From: Psococerastis gibbosa
Lineage: Eukaryota > Arthropoda > Insecta > Psocodea > Psocidae
Direction of reading: 5' to 3'
Assembly (NCBI GenBank): GCA_963971405.1
Contig: OZ020490.1
Coordinates: 16,331,464-16,395,463 of the forward strand
DNA length: 64,000 nucleotides
The notes below the pieces were generated by a model. That model made no database searches. It saw nothing but the letters and a program-made list of their open reading frames with translations, and was not told the origin of the DNA. The position numbers and the translations under genes were made by a program. Of this stretch, positions 22,301 to 37,300 are shown piece by piece (position 1 is the first letter of the stretch; every line of letters begins with the position of its first letter).

Positions 22301-25300
22301 CCTCAAACTATTGTAATCATGCATGTGATACTATACTAATGTAAAACTGTACTTCACCATGTATTTTAACCTTACAATCCAGAATGCATAATTTGCTTAT
22401 GATGTTCTTACGTTAGGCACTGAACAGGTATTCATTACCGTAAATAAAGCACCAGTTCATGCAAATCATGCGGAATTCCATGCAAATTTTATGCATCTTT
22501 AAAAGTCTACAGGTTATCCATGACCGTCAACAAACTGCTCTTGTTATTACCACAATATTATGGGAAAGTTATTTTTACAGTTACTGATGAACCAGCCTAA
22601 GGTCAAAGTTGACATACCTGGGTGCAAGTGGTGATGTCTTTGAGAAGCTTGTGCAATAGAACCTGTTTTCGGTCAGGACTAATGAGCTTGATATCATTCC
22701 TGCCGACGTAAAACAACATGGTTCTATTGTGATTCGCATCTTCAGGCTTCTTCACTTTCATTGTCTCAATAACGCCTAACGAACCGGCGCGATTTCTTCG
22801 GATTCCAGGTTCTGAACCTAAAAATATCCAGATGTTCATATGAAGAACATAAAACACAAAGTACAGATATTGCCTGTTCTAACACATGCTCTGCACGTGA
22901 GAACAATCGCCAATAGTGGTATCTAGTGGTCACACTACTCCTACTACGACGCTTATTCCACCTACGTCAATAGTCAATAGTAAATGTGGTATTGACGTGG
23001 TAGGAGACATTTTTAGACTGTCGCCAACCCAAATAATGTCTCTACAAGCTTTTCCTTCGTTGTCATGCATGCTAGAGCCGCAATCTTGGCATCGACGCCG
23101 GTGAGTACATCTACAAAGCACATTTATCGTACTACCGAAGTTAAAGAGACCTTGCCGAATTTGCTTACTTCTCCCTATAAACGCTACTACTTTGCAATAC
23201 TTCTATCGGTGCAGTATTGTCAAGCGCGTGTCAGGACTCAGATGCATCTATAACAGCTTCTTATCAATACCACCGCTTTTTGGGGCACATTTCCTAGTAT
23301 TGCAGTTTAATGTATGTTAGAGCCACCTGAGTTCAGTGATTCTGACTAATTGGCTTACTTCTCCTGACCACCGCAACCATTATTAACAGATGCGACAGTG
23401 GGTGCAGCTATAACGTTGGCGCCATAGTAGTTCGTCTGGTTTTGGGCATGTCTACCAGGGTCTCATATGGCTGGCCAGGGTTGCAGTTAAATGTATGTTA
23501 GAGTCACTGAACTCTAATGCCACTGCAAATTTGCTCCCTTCGACTTGTCAACTCCGACATACCTGTATTAGTAGCAGTATTAGCAGGGGTGAAAGTTGCC
23601 ACACCTACCAGTGGCTGAGACTTAATGTCTCTATAGTCACAGTTCAGCGACTTTGACCAATTCGCTCCCTTTTCCTCATCAACTTTGACATACCTGTATT
23701 AGGTGCAGTATTAGCAGGGGCGACAGTTGGCACATCTACCAGTGGCTGCGGCTTAACGCCAGAGTTCAGTGTTTCTGACGAATTCGCTCCCTTCTCCTTT
23801 TCTCCCGCAGTGCCTTTAACAATTTCACCAGTTTCGCTAACGCGTCCGCCCATCTCGAGACTCCTCGACTTGCAGTAGTCATTCTCCACGGCCAGCTGCT
23901 TCTTCTTCTTGTCCAGCTCATGCTGCTGAATTTTCTCCAAAGCATCGTCGATGAATGTGTCAGGGACATGTCTGTGCGATACCTAAAACAATAATAACTA
24001 ATGTAACTTTGATTGTTTGGCTTGAAAATAACGGCTTCTTCTATTTTCTGAATGCATGCATATTCAGGCGTTGGAATAAACGAAATATTTCACTTCTTTC
24101 CTTCCCTGGATAGACATTACAATTACAAAATACCATTCTATACCCAACTGTAAAGTTTCCATTATACCTGCATTAACTTTACAACCACAAACCATTAATC
24201 ATAATCTGCAAACAAAAAGACACTAACGCAACCTATCATTACCAACACTAGCTCAACAGGTCAAAAACATAAGCAGATTCGGCGAAGGTCGCCTTATTCA
24301 CTTTAGGCTATTCGTTATTTAAAGTTTAATAATGCTAAAGGCCCGCTAGAATGAAATCTGCCCAGTTAATGGCTAGATAAACATATTAGCATTGTCTATA
24401 CGCTTATCCGACCACTACCACAAACAAATACCATATCTAACCATTAAAATAAAATAAATAAGGACTTTTTGTTCTATTACTAAGCCAACCTAGCGGAGTT
24501 AGGGCTATAAAGGAAGGCCCGGGACCACCTGCTTTACATGCCCTCCGAAGCATGGCCCGAAAATGTAGCCAGTGTGGGACTCGAACCAACAACCTTTCTG
24601 GTGAAAGTTGAAAGATTGTTCGCATACGAACAAGTCAATGAATGTATCCGAATAACCTCTTCATCGTCTCTGGGTAATACCTGTGTTGAGTTACGACAGG
24701 TCACCGATCGAATGATGTGTAGAGACTGGCACAAGTACGAACAAGCTACCACTATACCATCGAAGGCCGAATAGCATTATAACTCCTTATGGCCACAATG
24801 GTTAGCAATTTTCCATTGCAGCGGTGTGAAGTGCTTCAGTGGATAAATTAAAACACCATACCGATTGACTAAAAACTATATTATGGGCTGAAATAAAGGG
24901 TTAATCTGTCCCCAGAAATATTTTTTTGCTTAAACCATAATATTACAAGAGTATATAAAAAACCGGTCCGAGTTTACTCGAACATGCTTTCCAATTTATC
25001 GATTAGTAGAGAGAAAATTATTAATTTCATGGTAAATATTTTTCCTATGGTTAAATTTCGGATATCACGGGGGGGGGGGGGGCGTCGTCCACTTGACGTC
25101 ACTGAAGGTGACGTAAATTCTAGATAGGTCAGACCAACACATTACCAGACAGCAATAATGGCAGGGCACGCAATGCATTACAGTGTGAATTTGCTTTCAT
25201 TTTTCATTTTTTTTTTTTTTTGCACAAAACCCAATAGTTTTTTGGGAAAGCAAACTGTCCTGTTTCGTTACTCAATTTAACACCTAAAACAAGCCTGAAG

Positions 25301-28300
25301 TTAGAAATCATCGGTAGAAAGGTTTCACAGAAAAATTATTTTTTAGTCATTTTTCATTAAAATTTAGTTATTTTTATTTTTTTACCCCCAGAAGCAAACT
25401 ATCAAGGGGCAAGCGACCCCCCGCATTTTATCATCATTAATAACGACTGCAATATATGTGAATTTAAAAGAAATCGTTGGAGCCGTTTTTGAGATATATT
25501 TTTTTTAGACGTTTTTTTGGAGTTTTTTGAGAATGAAACCCCCCCAAATTTTGATGATTTTTATAAATCTACATGCCAAATTTCATTCAAATCCACCGAG
25601 TAGTTTGTCTGGAAATCGATGAACAGACAGACAGAGCGACAGACAGACAGACATTTCGTAAAAACCAATTTTTTGGGTTTCTGGGACCTCAAAACGTGTA
25701 AATCCGTTGAAATCTCGGAATCGAAAATTTCGACCATCACAAAGCTTTCCTTATACTACGTATAAATTGGAAAGCAAATGGTAATGAATTAAACTACACC
25801 ATTTCCTCCAGCTGATTTAACCATAAGGTCCTCGTTGAGAATCAAGTGATGTGAAGTCATTACCCAGTGAAATAAGGGCATTCTTAAGGTGACCAACCAG
25901 GGTTAACAATGGCTGTTCACAATATGAACAAAACGATTTTGAACACACTTTGCAATCTAAAATTATTTTCATCCCAGTATAAGTTATTCTAAACACCATA
26001 GTACGCTTGCTGATGCCAAAGTAATTAGCGAATAGGGAAAAGATTAGAAAAGCAAATAATTCAATATAGTACAAGAATAATCTTGTAATATTACATGATA
26101 AAACATACGCATACTTGCTTATATTTTAAATGTTTCCCCGCTAAGGAGACATTTCGTAAAAACCACTTTTTTTGTTTCCTGGGACCTCAAAACGTGTAAA
26201 TCCATTGAAATCTCGGAATCGAAAATTTCGAACATCACAAAGCTTTCCAGCTTTCCTTATACTAACGTATTTATAAATAATAAATAGGAAAGCAATAAAT
26301 GGTACCTCGACAAGTTTGATTGAAAAAATATCTATTAAACATGATCCTCTTATTTTGAAACATGTTGCATTTATTGGTAATAAATTCACATTATACCACA
26401 CGTGCGTAGCTACCAAGAAAAATAAACAAGAGTTTGTTGCGGGTGCAAAAGCTGTCATTAGCTGCTTTTTGTTACAAAATTACTTAAATTAGCCTTAGTT
26501 TCCTCCTCAAAGTTTTTACCCAGGCTTAATGGATTCCATTAGGTTGACTTTAAATCAAGTTTACTGGCCTTGGAAGATTTACGAGCAGGATTAGTGAGTT
26601 CGTGAGTAGGAGTCACAAGTTTCGAGTTTTCTTTATTTTTCACAGTGAAATAAAAGTTTTAATCATTATTTTTATATGAATAATTAATTTATAATAATAA
26701 TAACCGTCTTATTTACGGGGCGAGACTTAAGACTAGAAAGTATTTTACCGTCTAACTCGCATCCAAAAAAAAATACAGTTTCACAAATATATAGTGTACA
26801 TAACAAAAAACACTTAACTTAAACAATCTTAATCCAAAGGTTTTTATAAAAAGACATAAATTGAAATAATAATATTTTATATTATTTTTTATTTTCCTTC
26901 GTCCGTTACTCCACGGACCAAGGGCATATAATCAACAGAAACTACAATACAAGGCATAATAATAATAATAATAATAGTAATAGTAGCATATGACTAACGA
27001 ATAAATTTTTATTTTGATAACCCTAAAGCGACCTACTTGGAAGCAAGTGTCACCTCAGATCGGTCACAGTCGTCACAAAACAACGGCTCCTCTGTCAACT
27101 AATTATAGTTTCACTCATTAGTTTTGCTGTCTTTCAAATCGAACAACGAAAAATTCAAATATTTTTAGGATTCTGTTAAAAGCTATTTACAGGTATCTCC
27201 TTAAGAGTGTACAGCCCGTAGGATATTGGCAACCAGAAATTTATTACTTTTTATTTTTTATTTAATTAACTAAGCATGGTATTAAAGATTTGGCTCATCA
27301 AAGTTGTAGAAGACTACTTCATACATCATATTATAAGATATTTTTAATTTTCGAAATTGTAGTTTTTTTATAAACATGCAAATATTTTATATTGTTTATA
27401 AAATATTTGCATGTTTATGAAAAAAATACAATTTCGAAAATTAAAAATATCTTGTAATATGATGCATGAAGTAGTCTTCTACAACTTTGATGAGCCAAAT
27501 CTTTAATAATATGCTTAGTTAATTAAATAAAAAATAAAAAGTATTACATTTCGGGCTGCCAATTTCCTACGGGCTGTACACTCTTAAGTATGCATTTTTA
27601 GACGAAAGTTTTCAATACATCTTGGACCAGCTCAATTGGAGCTTTATGAAATGACTGATATTTGGTATGAATTAGGGTTGCCAACTTTTTTTTTCCACCT
27701 AATATAGTAATAGCTATGCCAATACGTCTAAGAATATAGTAGATCGTGCACATGTCTAAAAAATATAGTAGGATAATTTATAATAATTTTTTATTAAATT
27801 GGCTTATCCATATTACTTATTGTACCTTTTTTTAAATTTTACTTTAAATATATTTCTTCTGCTTGCTGCTGGACGTAACAGGTTTTTATATGTTATGAAA
27901 AATTCAAAGCTTCCCTGGCATGTCTCATTCACATAGCAATTAATCAATAAATCAGCTTTTATTATGTCAATGCTGGCCCAAAGACTCAAAAATATAGTAC
28001 TAGATTAAAAAAAAAAAACTCTAGTAAACCCTAGCATGAATGTAGTTTATTTTAGGTAGGCTATACAGTGTACAGTTTGCTGTAAGAGAGGGCCTTAGGC
28101 CCTAATATCGCTGTTTCTATACTTATTTATTTACTATTATTAAAATATATATATATATATATTATAGGTCCACTGGTTTTGGAACGCCGGAATTTTGAAA
28201 ATATACATTTTTTTAAAAAAGTGAAACAGCAAATATTAAAAGTAAAGGTGCGCAAAGTTTATTTTTAAGCAGCATACTTGGATTTGTATTGGCAACACCT

Positions 28301-31300
28301 CTAGGTCCCCCACTCAGTTCCAAGATAAAAGTACTGCGTATATACAATAACAGGCAACCGGGCAAACGATTACTAATGGATAGGACCCCTCAGGCACCCG
28401 AATGCCTAAGATGGGTGCAAGTTTTTAGGGTAACTAATTATGATAATTACCCAGCATTGGTAGGCTAGTATTTAAAGTAAGAAAGTGTATAATTGAAACA
28501 TTAGAAGACCTTAGGATACGGAAATTTGGCCAAAATAATAGTAAAAATTATATCTACGGGCGTATTGGCGCTAAACCGTGTAATTATCTTACGCTGAAAT
28601 GTCGACATGCCAAATTTCTGTGCATCACATACTTTAAAAGTAACTTCTCCCAACTCACTAATGTGAGTGATTATCAATTTAAACACTAAATTGACTTTAC
28701 GGTGGATATGCAACATCCTTAAGACCCCAAATTCTAGATAGGTCAGACCAACACATTACCATGCAGTAATGTCACGGCAGGCAATGCATTTGACCGTGAA
28801 TTTTCTATCATTTTTTTCCATAGAAAATTTTTTCACCAAAACCAAAATGTTTTTTGCGAAAGCAACCTGTCCGGTTTCGTTACTCAATTTAACATCACCT
28901 AAAACATGACTGAAGGTAGAAATCAGCGATCGAAAGGTTTAGCAGATAAATTATTTTTTAGTCACTTTTCATGAAAATTGAGTTATTTTTATTTTTTTAC
29001 CCCCAGAAGCAAACTATCAAGGGGCAAGCGACCCCCCGCATTTTGTCAACATTAATAACGACTCCAATATATGAGAATTTAAACGAAATCGTTGGAGCCG
29101 TTTTTGAGAAATAATTTTTTTTTAGACGTTTTTTATGAGTTTTTTGAGTATAAAACCCCCCCAAATTGAGCTAGCCCAAAATAAAAAAAAATGGTCCCGA
29201 GGTATGATTTTTGTGAACCTAAATACCGAATTTCATCAAAATCGACAGAGTAGTTTGTCTGGAAATCGACGAACAGACAGACATAGAGACAGACAGACAG
29301 AGCGTAAAAATCTTTTTTTTGGGTTCCTGGGACCTCAAAACGTGTAAATCCTTTGAAATCTCGAAATCGAAAATTTCGACCATCACAAAGCTTTCCTTAT
29401 ACTACATATAAATTGGAAAGCAGAAATACATGGCAAAAGAATAAATAAATAAATAAGGACTTTTGTTGTTTCTTTACTAAACCAACCTAGCGGAGTTAGG
29501 GCTATAAAGCCCTCTCTTACACTCAACTAGGATGGCCCGCAACCGCCTGCTTTGCATGCCCTCCGAAGCATGGCCAGAAAATGCAGCCAGTGTGGGACTC
29601 GAACCAACAACCTTTCGAGTTAAAGTCAGAGTCCGTACCACTACGCTACATGCAGTATCCATTGGATTCCACTTACAATAGGTTTACTAACACTTTAGAG
29701 GATATGCTACGTAGAAAATTGGCACCCCAAAATTGAATACTTTTCAATTTTCATTTCATTAACTCAGCAAGCTCATCTAAATTGTAGAAGACTAATTTGT
29801 GCATCATATAATTGGGTATTTTTACTTTTCCGTTTTGTAGTTCTTCCAAAAAACCCAGAATACGCGAAATTGTAGTCCTGTCTGGCATTTATGAAAGAAC
29901 TAAGGTGCCAAAAATTTAATATTTCCTATTATGTGATGCATGAAGTAGTCTTCTACAACTTCCATGAGCCAAATCTTTAATGACTTGATTTGTTAATTAA
30001 ATAAAAAAATAAAAAGTCAATAAAAGCTCATTTTCTTCGTAGCATGTCCTCTTAATCAGTGGCAGACACAGCTTTTTATTTTGGGGAGGGTCATCCCTCA
30101 AAATGCCGCCTCAGGTATAAACTGAGAATAAAAACAATACGGTATTTGATTTAAGTTGATTTCATTTTTCCGGACAATACTGGTTGGTACCTATAAAACC
30201 ATTAAAGATGTATTATTATAAGACTTCTCATATTTCATGTTTAAAAAAAAAAAAAAAAAAAGTTGTCATTTTGCCGCCTTTTTCAAATTTTTTGAGGATT
30301 TTTCATGACCTCCCTTTGTGTCCGCCACTGCTCTTAATGTGATTGGTCCTTCTTACCTTAATTTTTCCGACATAAAGAACTTCAAAAAACTGTGAATTAC
30401 TGGGCGAGATATCGGAGCAGAGGGAAGTCAGAGAGAGAGATGCGGCACTGCTGTGTGATTTCTGCGGATGTAGTCCCTCCTTCATCGTCTGGAAGATTTC
30501 CACCACCTGCAACAAATTAAGAAGTGACAGCTTTGTAACATCTAGTACTACTTAACACTATGATAGAAGGCAACAATGAAGACAAAAAAAAACCAAATGA
30601 CCAAAAATAAGATGGAATCCTTTGAGATGTGGTGTTATAGATGAATACTAAAAATACCATGCAGAGATCACAGCATAGCAAACGAAGAGGAAGGTCCCAA
30701 TGAGAAGAGCTACAGAACGCACCCTTCAGGTACAACCAGTGCTACGAGTCGACCAAGTTAGGCATAAGACCTGAAGCAAGGTATGGGATGCGGACCTTAG
30801 TTGGAACTCAAGAGATCGGCCCAGGACAGGGATGAATACAGTATGCTATAATTTTAAGTGTAAAGAATTTTAATGTAAATAATAAAGTTATTGTTTTTGT
30901 ATTGTAATGGAGTAAGGGAATCAATAGGTTGCGCCTAAATAAGAGCTGCGTAAAGGATCCGGTCAGACGGACGATGGTCGAAAGAAAGATCGATGCAGAC
31001 GCTTCGTCTACAACTGGGGCAGATATCGCTAGTGGTGGTGTTAACAGCGAAAGTTGTTCACTGACGGAGGCTCGGCAGTTCTCGGCTGTTTGAATAAAAA
31101 AAAAATCCCTTTTGGCTTTGGCCGATCAGGTGTAGGGAGATTCCGCAGAGCGTGCTTTTCCTCTACGCTACCTACGATATGTACACACAGTATGTAATAA
31201 AAAATAAAAATGCTTCATTATTTTCCCGACCACAACATCAACACAAAAAACACTCTTGTGTTCCAAACAGTAACGACTATGAACTTTTACTTATTAAATT

Positions 31301-34300
31301 ATTTTTACTTTGACTGGACGTCATCTTGAAATCGTTGATTTGTCTTAAAAAGTGTTGATCTCCATTATTGTAGATAATAGTACGGGCTTTCAGTCAAATT
31401 TATTCCTCTGTGACCAATATTGACTGAGATATCAATAATATAAGGTTTAAATCGGCCGCCATCGTGTAACTAAATAGTGGATCTAGCCGGTTATCGAACT
31501 CGATCATGACATTTGTATGATCAATTTTTGTGCCATGTTTCATCAAAATCAGATATACTATACATAAATAAATACATACACATCTTAATATATATATTTC
31601 GACTGTCCGTGTGTATGAATCCAATCTCCTCTAAAACGACTGGACCGATTATGATGAATATTGTTGTGTGTGTTCAAGGAGATTCGAAGATGGTTTAGAT
31701 TAACACTTTCGTCCACTGGAGAATGTTATTATAATTTGATTTTGGAATATTTTACATTGGTGCGTGTACATGGCTGCTGGTACTGCCGACATCAACCGAC
31801 ATCTAGCGGCTAACTGCGCTACATTTAATTTTCGTTTATCCCGACAGTTGGTGCTGCGTGTGCACAACCCATGGAGCTAATAAACTATGCAGTCACCGTG
31901 TTGTATTTCGCCTGTGCTGCAAGACTGAAGCCATGACCACGCCTACTTATAGGGGCATTTTGGCGCGAAATTCAAATTTAATAGATTTATTAAATGTTTT
32001 CTTTATTGTTTTCTTTGTTGTTTCATATTATTATACAATATTTATTATTTTCACAGAATCAAATGGCAAAAGGCTCAATCTGCTCCTATACTACGGAAAT
32101 AGCCGAAGTCGGGTGGCTTCAATCCGAATGTTTACGATGAGTCTATAGTTTTACTATGTCTATGGCGTGGCCACAATTAATTTACATGAGCAGTGGGCGC
32201 GAGGCCGAAGGCCGAGCTGCCGCTCGCGGCAGGCGCAAGCGGTAGAACCAGCCGAAGGCTGCGCCGGGAACCGCTTGTATATATATATATATATATAACA
32301 TTTTGAACGGAGGGTGGTTTTATGGTTTTAGGTTCAGGGGGCATGAAATGAAAAGTTGTGAAGAAATTTTCCGAAAGTCGAGCATTGGTCGCCATCTCAA
32401 TAGGTAGATGAATCTCCCTAAAAGTCTTTAAGTTCGGAGCAGCAGCCCTAGCCTGGCCCTAAGTCATCAACTGGCATGCGGCGGTGATTCACCCAAAGGC
32501 GGGTTGATATGACAGCTGCACGGTATTTATGGCCCAGACCACAGAGACAAATAGTTCCTAGAGCATTAGTGACGAAGTAACTGTATAAAACTGATACTAG
32601 TGAATGAATGAATGAATAAAATGTACTGTCAACGCATAATAGAAGTACAAGGAAATAGATTCACCACTAAGTACCCAGAGGGACTTGTGTTGCTGAATGA
32701 CATAAGTATGATAGTAATGATATGGTACAGGCCTCTGACCTAACTAATACGTGGAGAAGATTGCTAACAACCAGCACACGGAGCTGGGACCACAGAAGAC
32801 TTTAATCTGGGTTAGCAGAGGAACAAACGCCTCCACAGCAGAATCGTTTAAGATTGGAAGCATGAGGATAGCCATAGCGTATTGTTCATCAACCTGTTCA
32901 ATGTCACGGCTGACCAGTCAAGCCCAGTCACCAGGCAACATTTCTTAATCACGATCGCTCTTATCAGTAGGAAGAGCAGGAAGTCCGCTCAACGTGTCCG
33001 CAATGCAAGTGTAAGAAGACTTCCTTGACTTGCGCAAAACTAAATGCCTGCTTTTTGTAAATACGAGTATACAGGATAATTTAGAGGACAACTCGCTTGA
33101 TTTGGTAATTTCATTGTCGGCTGTATTTTTGAAAGAATTATCGTCAGACGAAGCTATGGAAGGGCGAAAACGGTGTCTGGTCACTCCGGTGAAGGACAAC
33201 TACAGTTTTCATAAGGCAGACATTGAACCCATAGCCAAATCTCAAAGAATCTCATGGGTTGGGCATGCAGTGATGCGGAACGAAAGACACTACTACTACG
33301 TACAGCCCTTGATGAGCTTTGGCCTGGTCGATAACACTCCTTCAGTGATCTCGTCACCATCGACGGACGCCGCAGCTCAGTCAATCAATTGTAACCCAGC
33401 GTAAGAGGGTGATTTTCACTATAAGCCCAATGCAGTAAAAATAAAGAATACTGGCCATCTGAGGCCCAGAAAATCAACAATTGCCGCAGCTGTCACCAAA
33501 CAGCAAGTGCGCAGAAGATTTCTGTTGTCATTTTTGTATGAGCAAAAGAAAAATTCAAACCGGGTCAAATTACTTTCACGATGATTTGACTATTGCTAAC
33601 TGCGTTTGCCCGCTTGTGGCTATACTTAGCTTATGGGTAGGCGCGATGAATTCTATTTTATTATCCTTGGATTATACTGTGATTAGGACGTTGCATAGAA
33701 TTTGATGGGGTCCTACTTATTGGTTACGCGGCGAATTAATAATAGAAAAAAGCTTACTTCCATAGCATGTAACAACCACAGTATTTTTACCGATCCCAAG
33801 CAAAATACGGCAGATCCTTTCCTAACACTTTCTTGTTTTTTCACTATAGTTTGCATTAGTTATAAATACACTGAATTTGGGAATGCCAGTATGTTGTGTG
33901 TCGTTTAATTAAAATATATACCAGGCCCAATATCAAATTAGTCAAAGCGGCTGTCCCATTTTGCATCATAATACGGGACATGCGTGGGAACAAGTAATAA
34001 AAAAGGCCCCACTCACCGAAAACCACAAATTTTGCTTCGACGACATACTCACGGAAACAAACAATAGAATCTACGAAAGGAAGTTGGACAAGCTATGAAG
34101 TCTTATCAGCAATTTAACACATTTGTTTTAATCTTAAATAGGTGATATTTCCTAAAACTGCAATAGATGTATACGTATCGGATAAATATTTGTAATGACG
34201 TCTGTTAGATGCAAAGACAAAAGCAGTAGACAGTTTGCGAGATAATCTCATCTTTCATATAAGTCTTATACTGTATGCAGACTCGTTCCCACACTTGGTT

Positions 34301-37300
34301 GAGTCAAGCTACCGCTTGTTACCAATGTTAAGAATCTCTAAGCTTGCCCATTGGGACTTGTAGTTAGTGCGGGTTAACTAAAGGATTGACCCAGTTTGCC
34401 AGCGGCAAGAAATTCATATGGATACCAACAATGCCCGCAAAACTGATGGGGTCGTTGGCAGGGCAACCTTCAATGGACGCCTACAAGTGAGACTTTCAAA
34501 AACCCTTCAATTTTTTTTATTAATACAAAAAACCTGTGGGCCCCCAAGTTCATAAATTTTTCGGGGGCTCACACAGTAAATAAGAACCGGTCCGAGGTTA
34601 CTCGAACATGCTTTCCAATTTATCAATTAGTAGATAGATAAAATTAGTAATTTCATGGTAAATTATTTTCCTATGGTTAAATTTCGGATGTTTCGGAGGG
34701 GGGGGGGTTGCCCACCTGACGTCACTGGAGGTGAGGTAAATTCTAGATAGGTCAGACCAACACATTACCACACAGTAATAATGGCAGGGCACGCAATGCA
34801 TTTGACCGTGAATTTTCTATCATTAAAAAAAAAAAAAAAAATATTTGCCGAAACCAAATAGTTTTTTGTGAAAGCAACCTGCCCGGTTTCGTTACTCAAT
34901 TTAACATAAACATGCCTGAAGGTAGAAATCATCGATAGAAAGGTTTCGCAGAAAAATTATTTTTTAGTAATATTTCATTAAAATTTAGATATTCTCATTT
35001 TTTTACCCCCAGAAGCAAACTATCAAGAGGCAAGCGACCCCTACATTTTATTACCATTAATAACGACTACAATATACTGTATATATGTGAATTTAAAAGA
35101 AATCGTTGGAGCCGTTTTTGAGAAGTAATTTTTATAGACTTTTTTTGGAGTTTTTTTTAGCATAAAACTCCCCCAAAGTTAGCCGAAAATAATAAAAAAA
35201 GCTCCCAAGGCATGATTTTTGTAAACCTACATGCAGAATTTCATCAAAATCGACAGAGTGGTTTGCCCGGAAATCGATGAACAGACAGACAGAGCGACAG
35301 ACAGACATTTCGTAAAAACCACTTTTTTGGGTTCCTGGTACCTCAAAAATCCGTTGAAATCTCGGACCATCACAAAGCTTTCCTTATACTACGTATAAAT
35401 TGGAAAGCAATAAATAAATTAAAAATCAAATGGTGACTGCAGGCGCCAGATATCGGTCGCAGGAAGAACATGAGGCAGTGGTTTGGCAAGAGCACGACTT
35501 CCCTTTTCAGAGCAGCAGTCTCCTAGGTCTAAATTGCCATGGTGATTGATCGCCAATCTTCGACAGAAGAGGCACTAAAAGAAGAAGAAGAAGAAGAAGA
35601 AGTTAAGCTGTGGGGAACGCTACGAGTTTATGGGGGCAGTTAGTTGAATCGGACACATGTTTTAATGGAGAATAGAAGCGATTGGGTACACGAAGTGAAC
35701 AATAATGATATAGGGAGCATACTAGAATCCGCCATTAAGCAAATAAAGTTCCCTATAACTGTAACCAATCGGTGTGCGTGATGGCCACATACTATTCATA
35801 AAAATTCAGTCGAACGACAAGGGTGGAGGGAACAGCCAGTTCAAGTCGCATCGACAGGTGGAACAACTCTAAACATCCAGGAAAAATAGCGCCTGGAGCC
35901 CAACTGCCGTACCCTGCATGGCGGAGACCGAGTCTCAATAGGCTAAGAACGGGGGTCACAAGATGCCGCGCGAACTTGTGTAGGGGAGGACTGGCGGAAG
36001 ACCCGACTTGCGCATGCGGACAACTACAAGACAACAGCCACCTTCTGGTTTGTCCGAGACTAGGAGAAGCTGTGTCCCAGATAGATGATAGATTTCTGAG
36101 ACGCCAATGACAAGGCCATCCAGACCGCAATGTTTTGGAACCACGTGTTCTACGCCCGGACAAATCCATTAAGTAAGTAAGTAAGTATTCATAAAAATGG
36201 AGATAAACATTTATTCCATTTCCAAATTTCTCTACGACAGCTCTACTATCGATGTATCCTCTGCAATTTGCTTTTGTTAACTCAAATGCTTTCCCCCCTC
36301 CTCTTCTCTTAAATCCAACTCTGAATCACACTATCACTGTGTTCATGCCAACGGCCATACCAAGTAGAACCCACCGGAACAGAGCCTGTTCAAAACTGCG
36401 GCATACTTGGTAGTGTGCCCAGGGGAACATGGTGGGACATGATAACGTGCTGAGACTAGTTAATTGCGTACAAACAATTTAATGAATGTATCCGATTAAC
36501 CTCTTTAATCGCCTCACTAAGTGACCTTATAGGTACTTGTGTCGAGTTACGACACGTCTCCGATCGCAAGGTGTGTAGAGACTCGCACAAGTATAAGCAT
36601 GCTACCACCTGGCCACCGAAGTCGCTTAATCGTGTGACTTTACTAAGTTCCCCAAGTGGTTCGGAATCCACTATAATCAGGAGGTCCACTCTGTCAGTCA
36701 ACTCCCCGAGGTGAAGGAGTCTGCCCATAGGGTGCCTCAATTTCATGAAGACTCACTCCCCCCGCCAGGCTGACAGGGTTGCTTAAAGCAGAAATGCTGA
36801 AAGCAGGTGTGGGAAAACAAACAAACAAGCCACTGTGTCCCTTTATTATTAATTAATGCGGAAACCAAACGATTACAGGCTAATGAACCAACATTGGCAA
36901 CGGGAACTCATTTTCCAGCACAAAGGAAGTCAAATGAAGAAATAAGCCTAATGGAACTGACAGCAAGTCGAATCTACGTCACATGAACAACCTACGTCAA
37001 GGACTCGAGTTCACCTTTCCTTCGTCATAGACATTAAGATAGGTACTCACATTGTTTTTGCGAACCTGTGGGATGTACCTATACGCTTGAGTGTGACCCC
37101 TTGCATACCTATTGTATGTAATACATATGAGTAGGTACTGCAAGATATACCCGGCCGATTGTAGAATGCACATGTTCAGTTAGCACGCATTTTATAACAC
37201 AATCAGCCAAATTCATAAAAAGAAGCATAAGCTTATACTTCTAATAATTGGAGCATATGCTCGTGTTCCACACATAAATTTTTCGAGCAAGAGTATTTGC

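Noticed and set aside
23549-23679. Second tandem copy as a real extra exon
   Set aside because: No acceptor with a pyrimidine tract precedes it and read-through from exon 3 meets a stop; kept as a finding, not as CDS.
25620-25660. CRISPR-like short repeats (ACAGACAG)
   Set aside because: A simple microsatellite inside a dispersed transposon of a eukaryotic genome.
29135-29347. ORF and similar ones at 59880-60089 and 63684-63947
   Set aside because: All are the same stretch of the HINE-like repeat read through, with no coding conservation.
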